6,947 nt of DNA from an uncultured Thermoanaerobacterales bacterium (GTDB taxonomy: Bacteria; Bacillota; Clostridia; Christensenellales; UBA1242), in contig CATKXA010000054.1 of NCBI GenBank assembly GCA_949840475.1, forward strand, positions 1-6,947, read 5' to 3'. Positions within the stretch are counted from its first letter, which is position 1. Each line of letters opens with the position of its first letter. Of the stretch, positions 1-5,746 are shown one piece after another. The notes beneath the pieces were generated by a model. The model worked only from the letters and a program-made list of their open reading frames with translations. It made no database searches and had not been told where the DNA came from. A program made the position numbers and the translations under genes.

Positions 1-690
1 ATTTAAGTTATCCATATCAATAAGCCTATCGATCACTTCCGCTGTGTAAACACGCTTAGCATCAGCAACACTCATAGTTTTACGCTTTCTACGCTTTGGC
101 ATCATGTTGCCTAATACATCGCCAAGATTGATTTCCATGCCAGGCATTAATGGCATAGACTTTGGCTCTTCAACAACCTCAATCTCGATTATTTCTTTAT
201 CGAACTTCTCAGTCAATAACTCACGAGATAAAATATCTCTTATTTCTTCATCGCTTTTACCAGCATATAAATCACGTTTTGAAGCATACATAACATTTAC
301 TAAACGTGAGATGGCGGCTTGTTCTGCCTTATCTTTAACTTCATTTATTCTCTCACTCTTAACAAGCAAGATTGAAGCTTCAACAAGGTCACGAACCATT
401 GACTCAACATCTCTACCAACGTATCCAACCTCAGTAAACTTTGTTGCCTCCACTTTAACAAAAGGAGCTTTAACAAGTTTTGCAAGACGCCTAGCAATCT
501 CAGTTTTACCAACACCTGTTGGACCTTTCATTATAATATTTTTAGGAGTGATTTCATCTCTGATACTTTTAGGTAGTTTGCTCCTACGATATCTGTTTCT
601 AAGTGCTATAGCTACAGCTTTTTTAGCACTGTTTTGACCAATGATATATTTATCAAGCTCGCTAACAATCTGTTTTGGTGACTCGTTCAT
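1..690 (-). CDS. hslU: HslU (ClpY), ATPase subunit of the HslUV protease, 3' part missing
   Basis: HslU is the AAA+ unfoldase that caps the HslV peptidase in the cytoplasm and feeds it unfolded proteins using ATP. The frame is open from the ATG at 690 to the window edge, giving 230 residues, about half the usual 440-470. Visible are the N-terminal YIIGQ segment (15-19), Walker A GPTGVGKT (56-63), and the pore motif GYVG (89-92) followed by RDVES. After about residue 110 comes a charged, less conserved stretch that fits the I-domain, including a basic run near 199-204. Walker B, sensor residues and the C-terminal tail that docks into HslV lie beyond position 1. The start is fixed by a strong AGGAGGTG six bases upstream, and the first residues match the family N terminus. 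It starts one base after the hslV stop, so the two subunits are probably translated together. The identification is secure from the Walker A/GYVG context and the hslV neighbour. Confidence 0.96.
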   Translation of the reverse strand, partial: MNESPKQIVSELDKYIIGQNSAKKAVAIALRNRYRRSKLPKSIRDEITPKNIIMKGPTGVGKTEIARRLAKLVKAPFVKVEATKFTEVGYVGRDVESMVRDLVEASILLVKSERINEVKDKAEQAAISRLVNVMYASKRDLYAGKSDEEIRDILSRELLTEKFDKEIIEIEVVEEPKSMPLMPGMEINLGDVLGNMMPKRRKRKTMSVADAKRVYTAEVIDRLIDMDNLN

Positions 691-691
691 A

Positions 692-1225
692 CTACACCTC
701 CTCAATAGTCAAATTGCCGTTTGTGAAAACACAAATGTCCCCAGCAATTTTCATGGCATTTTCTGCAATCTCTCTTGCACTCATGTTAGTGTGTTGTTTT
801 AAAGCTCTTGCAGCAGCAAGTGCATAGTTACCACCACTACCAATAGCACAAATACCGTCGTCTGGGCTGATAACATCGCCAACACCAGAGATTATAAACA
901 TATTTTCCTTGTTTGAAGCAATCATGAGAGCATCAAGCTGACGAAGCCCCTTGTCGCTTCTCCAAAGCTGTGCAAGCTCAACCGCTGCACGCATCAAGTT
1001 ACCAGAATACTTTTGTAGCATTTTTTCAAATTTTTCCATTAGTGTAAATGCATCTGCAGTTGCTCCCGCAAAGCCAACTACAACTTGGTCATTAAAAATT
1101 CTTTTAACCTTTTTAGCTGTGCCTTTCATTATAACCTGCTCGCCCATTGTAACTTGACCATCGCCAGCTACAACAAACTTACCGTCTTTTTCAACACCTA
1201 TAATCGTTGTTCCTCTAAATCCCAT
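692..1225 (-). CDS. hslV: HslV (ClpQ), threonine peptidase subunit of the HslUV protease
   Basis: HslV is the proteasome-beta-like peptidase of the cytoplasmic HslUV complex. With the ATG at 1225 it has 177 residues, normal for the family. It begins MGFRGTTI, so the catalytic N-terminal Thr is residue 6 and a five-residue propeptide must be removed. Counting from that Thr, Asp17 (in AGDGQ), Lys33 (in TAKKVKR) and Ser125 (in GSGGNYA) fall where the family active site needs them. The protein ends in TIEEV, as in Thermotoga-type HslV (from memory). An in-frame TTG at 1228 would add one Met and sits 7 rather than 10 bases from the AAAGGAG ribosome site, so either start is possible; ATG is preferred for codon strength. 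The start overlaps the trmFO end by 11 bases, and the TAG stop is one base before hslU. Thr, not the Ser known for B. subtilis ClpQ, is the nucleophile. No xerC/codV precedes it, unlike in Bacillus. Confidence 0.97.
   Translation of the reverse strand: MGFRGTTIIGVEKDGKFVVAGDGQVTMGEQVIMKGTAKKVKRIFNDQVVVGFAGATADAFTLMEKFEKMLQKYSGNLMRAAVELAQLWRSDKGLRQLDALMIASNKENMFIISGVGDVISPDDGICAIGSGGNYALAAARALKQHTNMSAREIAENAMKIAGDICVFTNGNLTIEEV
695..702 (-). promoter_or_regulatory. Strong Shine-Dalgarno of hslU inside the end of hslV
   Basis: The minus strand reads AGGAGGTG, a near-perfect anti-16S match, with six bases between AGGAGG and the hslU ATG. It lies within the last codons of hslV, which suggests independent strong ribosome loading on hslU combined with coupling to hslV termination. 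Confidence 0.85.
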
Positions 1226-2534
1226 CAAAATACATCTCCTTTAGCTTTTTTGTATTTAAAATAGCCCTTTTTGCATATTCTTCCTTGCGTTTTTGCTTGT
1301 CTTTAATTATTTCGTCAAGAGGCTCGAGTATTCCAAAATTTGCATTCATAGGCTGAAAATTCTCATTTTCAGTACTAATATAATTACACAAAGCACCAAT
1401 GATAGTCAAATTATTAAACTGGATTTTTGATTTTCCATTTAGCTTTCTAGCCATAGCTACTCCCGCAATAAGCCCACTCATGATGCTCTCAACATAGCCC
1501 TCAACCCCTGTTATTTGACCAGCAAAGTAAATATTTTCATGCTCTTTCATATTAAAGTTTGAATCAAGAAGCTTTGGAGAGTTTATAAAAGTGTTTGCAT
1601 GCATAACACCATACTTCACAAATTCGGCATTTTCAAGAGCAGGAATCATAGAAAAAACCCGTTTTTGCTCGCCATATGTTAAATTGGTTTGAAAGCCAAC
1701 AAGATTATACAAATCCCCGGCAGAATTTTCACGCCTTAGCTGAACAACAGCAAAAGGTCTTTTGCCATCATTATCAAGAAGCCCCACTGGTCGAAGTGGC
1801 CCAAACCTGAGAGTATCTACTCCTCGGCTTGCCATAACTTCAATAGGCATACAGCCCTCAAAAATATCTGCCTTTTCAAACTCATGCAAAGTGGCTTTTT
1901 TTGCGTTCACAAGCTCGTTTACAAAGCTATAGTAAGTATCTTTATCCATAGGACAATTAATATAATCGCTATCGCCCTTTTGGTAACGCGAAGTTGTGAA
2001 TGTTTTGTCAGTGTTTATCGACTCTGCCTCAACTATTGGGGCTGAGGCGTCATAAAAGCTGAACTTGTCTTTAGCAATCTTTGATATAGCTGTTGCCATT
2101 TTGTCGCTTGTGAGCGGACCAGTTGCTATTATCGTTGGCTGTGAAAAGTCTATATCTTCAACTTCTTGCCTTATGATCTTTATATTATCAAACTTTTTAA
2201 GTTCTTCTTCTACTGCTTTGCCAAACAAGGTTCTATCCACAGCCAAAGCTGAGCCAGCTTTCACGCTAACAGTGTTCGCTATTTTTAAAAGCAAGCAATC
2301 TAGTATTTCAAGCTCGGCTTTTAGTGCCCCAGATGCAGTTGAAAGCAAAGTGCTTTTAAATGAGTTTGAGCAAACTATTTCAGCAAGTTCATTTCTTGAA
2401 TGAGCGGGAGAAAACTTCGTTGGCTTCATTTCATAAAGTTCAACCATAAACCCACGCTTTGCTAATTGATAAGAAGCCTCGCAACCAGCGAGGCCTCCTC
2501 CTATAATTTTAACTTTAGGCATTTTCTTGAGCAT
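1215..2534 (-). CDS. trmFO: TrmFO, folate- and FAD-dependent tRNA (uracil-54-C5)-methyltransferase
   Basis: TrmFO (formerly Gid) makes m5U54 in the tRNA T loop, taking the carbon from 5,10-methylenetetrahydrofolate and the electrons from reduced FAD, in the cytoplasm. The 439-residue length is normal. The FAD-binding Rossmann motif GGGLAG is at 12-17 and the strand ending in ELYE is at 32-35. The two family cysteines are present: Cys55 in IVCSNS and Cys228 in FEGCMPIEVM. Further family blocks are ALAVDR (96-101), ATGPLTS (137-143), GFQTNL (280-285), NTFINSP (314-320), FAGQITGVEGYVES (337-350) and FQPMNANFG (393-401). The start at 2534 is chosen because AGAAGGA lies five bases upstream; the next Met (residue 5, position 2522) lacks a good site but would also give a functional N terminus. 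It overlaps the topA end by 20 bases and the hslV start by 11, so translation is likely coupled. Nothing is missing or truncated. Confidence 0.97.
   Translation of the reverse strand: MLKKMPKVKIIGGGLAGCEASYQLAKRGFMVELYEMKPTKFSPAHSRNELAEIVCSNSFKSTLLSTASGALKAELEILDCLLLKIANTVSVKAGSALAVDRTLFGKAVEEELKKFDNIKIIRQEVEDIDFSQPTIIATGPLTSDKMATAISKIAKDKFSFYDASAPIVEAESINTDKTFTTSRYQKGDSDYINCPMDKDTYYSFVNELVNAKKATLHEFEKADIFEGCMPIEVMASRGVDTLRFGPLRPVGLLDNDGKRPFAVVQLRRENSAGDLYNLVGFQTNLTYGEQKRVFSMIPALENAEFVKYGVMHANTFINSPKLLDSNFNMKEHENIYFAGQITGVEGYVESIMSGLIAGVAMARKLNGKSKIQFNNLTIIGALCNYISTENENFQPMNANFGILEPLDEIIKDKQKRKEEYAKRAILNTKKLKEMYFDGI
1236..1242 (-). promoter_or_regulatory. Ribosome binding site of hslV, inside trmFO
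   Basis: The minus strand reads AAAGGAG within the last codons of trmFO. It is 10 bases from the ATG at 1225 and 7 bases from the in-frame TTG at 1228. This spacing leaves the start codon of hslV undecided, although the two proteins differ by only one residue in the part removed by processing. Confidence 0.7.
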
Positions 2535-4626
2535 TGTTGTCCTTCTCTATTTTTTCAGTTTTTGAAAAATTACATTTTGGGCAAGAAGTAACTTTTTTTG
2601 CAGAATATAATTTAACAATCATATCTTCTCCGCAACTTGGACACTTCTCTCCAGCAGGTATATCCCACGATTTGTAATCACATTCAGGGTATCCTACGCA
2701 ACCATAGAAGAACTTACCTGTTTTAGTCTTTAATCTTCCAACGTCTTTACCACACTTAGGACATTTGCCCACAACAGGACTATCTGCCTCTAGCTTTTTG
2801 GTATTCTTACATTTAGGGAAGTTTGGACAAGCAAGGAATTTACCAAACTTGCCAGTCTTTATAACCATTTGGGCACCGCACTTGTCGCAAATCTCGTCGC
2901 TCGGCTCATCTGGAACTTTGCTCTTTTCGCCGTCTTTAAATGCGGCTTTGAGCTCTTTTTCAAACCCACCATAAAAGTCTGCAATAACTTGTTGCCACTT
3001 TTGCCCGCCAAACTCAATACTATCTAGTTTGTCTTCCATGTCCGCAGTGAAACCTACGTCCATGATATCTGAAAAATGTTTAACAAGCAAATCTACAACA
3101 ACCTTTCCAAGCTCGGTAGCTTTAAGAGCTGTCTTGCCCTCTTTTTCAACATAATGACGCGTTTGAAGAAGTGTAACAGTTTGTGTGTATGTCGCTGGTC
3201 TTCCTATTCCCTTATCTTCCATTGCTTTAGTTAGGCTAGACTCAGTATACCTTGCAGGTGGCTTTGTGAATTTTTGTTCAGTTTTAATGTCTTTTTTATC
3301 TAACTGATCGCCTTCTTCAAGAGCTGGCATCTTAGCATTTGCAAGTTCATCGTCGTCGCTGCTTTCAGGCACGTTATTATAAACTGCTGTATAGCCGTCA
3401 AATATAACAGATCTACCTGTTGTTTTAAACTTATGCTCTCCGCAATAAATGTCTACACTGAGTGAGTTGTATGACGCATCTGACATTTGGCTTGCAAGGA
3501 ATCTATCATATATTAACTTGTAAAGCCTATAGTGATTTTTCTGAACTTTGTTTTTAATGCTTTCTGGTGTTATATCTAGTGATATTGGTCTAATCGCCTC
3601 GTGGGCGTCTTGAGCATCTTTTTTGTTTTTAAATACTCTATTTGTTGCTGGCAGATATTTGTCACCATAGTTCGCTTTAATATATTCTTTTGCCATAGCT
3701 TGTGCATCTGGTGCAACACGAACAGAGTCTGTACGAATGTATGTAACTAAGGCAATTCTGCCCATGCCCTCAATGTCTATACCTTCATACAAGCCTTGTG
3801 CCGTGGCACTTATTTGTTTTGCAGATAGTCCAAGCTTGTTACCAGCTTCTTGTTGCATTGTTGATGTAATAAACGGAGCACTTGGGTGCGAATAAGTTAC
3901 AGATTTCTTTACTTTTTTTACAACGAACTCATTTTGGTCAAGCTGTTTAACAATGTCATCCATTTGTTCTTTGGACTTAACTTTTTTATCTCTACCCGCT
4001 TCTAAAAAGGCTTTAAACTCTTGCTTTTGACCTTTTTTTGCAAGCGTTGCAACACAGGTATAATACTCAACTGGTTTAAAGTTCTCAATTTCACGTTCAC
4101 GGTCAACAACAAGTTTGAGCGTTACAGATTGCACTCTTCCGCCAGACACATTATTTTGTATTTTCTTACAAAGAAGCGGTGTGAGCTTGTAACCAACAAG
4201 CCTATCTAAAACACGCCTTGCTTGCTGTGCATTAACTAAATCTATATTAATTGGTCTAGGATTTGCAGCACCTTTAAGCACTGCATCTTTACTTATTTGG
4301 TTAAATTCAATTCTAACATTTTTTGAATGATCAACGCCAAGCAAGTTTGCTGCGTGCCATGCTATTGCTTCCCCCTCACGGTCAGGGTCGGTTGCAAACA
4401 ATATTTCATCAGCTTTTTTTGCCTCTGCTTGAAGCTTAGAAACAACTTTTTTCTTATCGCCCTCAACAACATAGCTTGGCTCAAAGTTCTTATTTACATC
4501 TACCCCAAGCCCTCTAAGAGGCAAGTCTGCCATGTGTCCAAAGGTTGGAAGAACTTTGTAATCCTTACCAAGATACTTTTGAATTGCAGGTTGTTTACCA
4601 AGACCTTCTATTAAAACTAACTTCAT
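2515..4626 (-). CDS. topA: DNA topoisomerase I (type IA) with three C-terminal zinc ribbons
   Basis: TopA relaxes negative supercoils by cutting one DNA strand through a 5'-phosphotyrosine link. The 703 residues are close to the B. subtilis length. An N-terminal TOPRIM domain carries Glu7 and the acidic triad Asp80, Asp82, Glu84 in ATDPDREGEA. Other core motifs are NAQQARRVLDRLVGY (132-146), SGGRVQSV (161-168), the active-site TYIRTDS with Tyr296, HEAIRP (342-347) and KGIGRPATY (472-480). Three four-Cys ribbons follow: Cys580/583/600/606, 622/625/643/649 and 662/665/682/685. The tail is short and charged. Oddities: the usual first motif VESPAKA is replaced by IEGLGKQ, keeping the Glu and the Lys (Lys11), and LSAGRVQSVA is changed to VSGGRVQSVT. 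The ATG at 4626 has AGGAG five bases upstream. It follows dprA by 33 bases and overlaps trmFO by 20. All catalytic residues are present, so it should be active. Confidence 0.97.
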   Translation of the reverse strand: MKLVLIEGLGKQPAIQKYLGKDYKVLPTFGHMADLPLRGLGVDVNKNFEPSYVVEGDKKKVVSKLQAEAKKADEILFATDPDREGEAIAWHAANLLGVDHSKNVRIEFNQISKDAVLKGAANPRPINIDLVNAQQARRVLDRLVGYKLTPLLCKKIQNNVSGGRVQSVTLKLVVDREREIENFKPVEYYTCVATLAKKGQKQEFKAFLEAGRDKKVKSKEQMDDIVKQLDQNEFVVKKVKKSVTYSHPSAPFITSTMQQEAGNKLGLSAKQISATAQGLYEGIDIEGMGRIALVTYIRTDSVRVAPDAQAMAKEYIKANYGDKYLPATNRVFKNKKDAQDAHEAIRPISLDITPESIKNKVQKNHYRLYKLIYDRFLASQMSDASYNSLSVDIYCGEHKFKTTGRSVIFDGYTAVYNNVPESSDDDELANAKMPALEEGDQLDKKDIKTEQKFTKPPARYTESSLTKAMEDKGIGRPATYTQTVTLLQTRHYVEKEGKTALKATELGKVVVDLLVKHFSDIMDVGFTADMEDKLDSIEFGGQKWQQVIADFYGGFEKELKAAFKDGEKSKVPDEPSDEICDKCGAQMVIKTGKFGKFLACPNFPKCKNTKKLEADSPVVGKCPKCGKDVGRLKTKTGKFFYGCVGYPECDYKSWDIPAGEKCPSCGEDMIVKLYSAKKVTSCPKCNFSKTEKIEKDNNAQENA
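2540..2546 (-). promoter_or_regulatory. Ribosome binding site that sets the trmFO start
   Basis: The minus strand reads AGAAGGA, five bases before the ATG at 2534 and inside the last codons of topA. It favours this start over the internal ATG at 2522, whose upstream sequence (CTCAAGAAA) has only weak complementarity. Confidence 0.65.
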
Positions 4627-4631
4627 AAAAG

Positions 4632-4637
4632 CTCCTA
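4632..4637 (-). promoter_or_regulatory. Ribosome binding site of topA
   Basis: The minus strand reads TAGGAG, five bases before the topA ATG, preceded by a run of eight A residues. This is the only gene in the window whose ribosome site lies in intergenic DNA rather than inside the previous gene. Confidence 0.75.
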
Positions 4638-4650
4638 ATTTTTTTTGTTT

Positions 4651-4694
4651 GACTGCTGGCTTAAAGTGTATAAATATTACCCGGCAGTTTTTTT
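4651..4694 (+). terminator. Terminator-like hairpin plus T tract, oriented against the operon
   Basis: On the plus strand ACTGCTGG (4652-4659) pairs with CCGGCAGT (4681-4688) over eight pairs with one G-U wobble, extendable by one outer G-U. The loop is 21 bases and the 3' side runs into seven T residues (4688-4694). This resembles a Rho-independent terminator for plus-strand (antisense) transcription. On the operon strand the same stem has a C-A mismatch and is followed by A-rich, not T-rich, sequence, so it should not stop dprA-topA transcription. It covers the last codons of dprA and part of the dprA-topA gap. The long loop keeps confidence moderate. Confidence 0.4.
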
Positions 4695-5746
4695 ATTAAA
4701 CCACTTATTTCCATTCTTGTCAACAAACTTATCAAATATTTTGCGTCGAGATTTGTCTTCTCTTTTAGCGTGTCAAAGTCCATATCATTTGTATATAAAA
4801 CATTAACTATTAGCTTCTCATTATCGCTTAATTCTTTATTTTTTCGTGGGGCAATTTCTATTTGCTCTTTAGGTTTAAAGTTCAAAACTTTAAGCACATG
4901 AGTTGGGCTTGTTGTGAATGTTTCTGGCAACTCTTCTATTAGTTTGTTTGAGCCAACACTCGCTGTCGAAAAAATATTCGCAGGAATAACAAAAAGCTCT
5001 CTGCCCTGCTCTATGGTATGCTTTGCAGTGTTTAAAGTACCAGAACTTTCACCCGCCTCAACAACAATAGTTCCAAGACTTAAGCCACTAATAATTCTGT
5101 TTCTCTCAACAAAAGAATATCTTGTCGGTCTTCTTAGTGGCGGATATAAACTCATAAGTAACCCGCCATTTTTTACTATTCTTTTTGATAGCTCAGCATT
5201 TTGTGCAGGATAAATAACATCAAGCCCACCACCGAGTACTGCAATAGTCTTGCCTTGTGCTTCTAGCGTTGCGAGTGCAACCTCCATATCAAGTCCGTAT
5301 GCAAGCCCAGAAACTGTAACAAGCCCTGCTTTAGAAAGAGCAGTTGCAAACACCTTTGTTACCTCTCTGCCATAGTTTGTTGGATTCCTTGTTCCAACAA
5401 TTGCTATCGCTGCTTCTTTAAGCAAACTTTTATCTCCTTTTGTGTAAAGAACCAACGGACTTGAAGGTATGTTTTTTAAACTATCCGGAAATTCAGGACT
5501 ATTGAAAGTTATAGGATAAACATCATATTTTTGCATTTTTGCATATACTTTATCAATAATTTTCTCACTAATTGCGTTTTTCAACTTCAAGTACACAGCT
5601 TCGCTCGTTGCACTTACTATCTGATTTTTAGCACTATCTATATTTTTAAAAAGCCCGTCGTCAAAGTTAGTAGCTATGTATACTTGAGCTTTGTATGGAA
5701 GCATAGTTTCATCCATAAGTAAAATTAAATTTTTATTATTTATCAT
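4661..5746 (-). CDS. dprA: DprA/Smf, single-stranded DNA-binding RecA loader, divergent
   Basis: DprA binds incoming single-stranded DNA in the cytoplasm and loads RecA during transformation; it also occurs in species not known to be competent. The 361 residues give an N-terminal region of poor similarity (1-75), the lead-in FPDSLKNIPSSPLVLYTKG (86-104), the Rossmann-like core and a C-terminal winged-helix domain (about 305-361). Core motifs are GTRNPTNYG (118-126), SGLAYGLD (146-153), GGGLDVIYP (172-180), RNRIISGLS (215-223), VVEA (228-231) and SSGTLNTA (234-241). Several usually fixed residues differ: the His of GID..AH is Ala157, the Glu of SEY is Leu200, the Pro of FP.RNR is Val213, the Gly of the PG motif is Ala256, and the GA after N.LI is Leu-Pro (273-274). 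Start: ATG overlapping the comM stop as ATGA, with AAAGGTG five bases upstream. The frame is intact, so it is probably expressed; whether it still loads RecA cannot be told from sequence. Confidence 0.93.
   Translation of the reverse strand: MINNKNLILLMDETMLPYKAQVYIATNFDDGLFKNIDSAKNQIVSATSEAVYLKLKNAISEKIIDKVYAKMQKYDVYPITFNSPEFPDSLKNIPSSPLVLYTKGDKSLLKEAAIAIVGTRNPTNYGREVTKVFATALSKAGLVTVSGLAYGLDMEVALATLEAQGKTIAVLGGGLDVIYPAQNAELSKRIVKNGGLLMSLYPPLRRPTRYSFVERNRIISGLSLGTIVVEAGESSGTLNTAKHTIEQGRELFVIPANIFSTASVGSNKLIEELPETFTTSPTHVLKVLNFKPKEQIEIAPRKNKELSDNEKLIVNVLYTNDMDFDTLKEKTNLDAKYLISLLTRMEISGLIKKLPGNIYTL

Noticed and set aside
104..637. Plus-strand 177-codon frame with a hydrophobic C terminus that resembles a membrane protein.
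   Set aside because: It lies wholly antisense to hslU, whose frame shows clear family motifs. The hydrophobicity comes from reading Lys/Glu/Arg-rich codons in reverse complement.
4627..4700. An internal promoter for topA in the dprA-topA gap (a TATACA-like element on the minus strand).
   Set aside because: No matching -35 element at a proper distance could be found, and in AT-rich sequence such hexamers are expected by chance.
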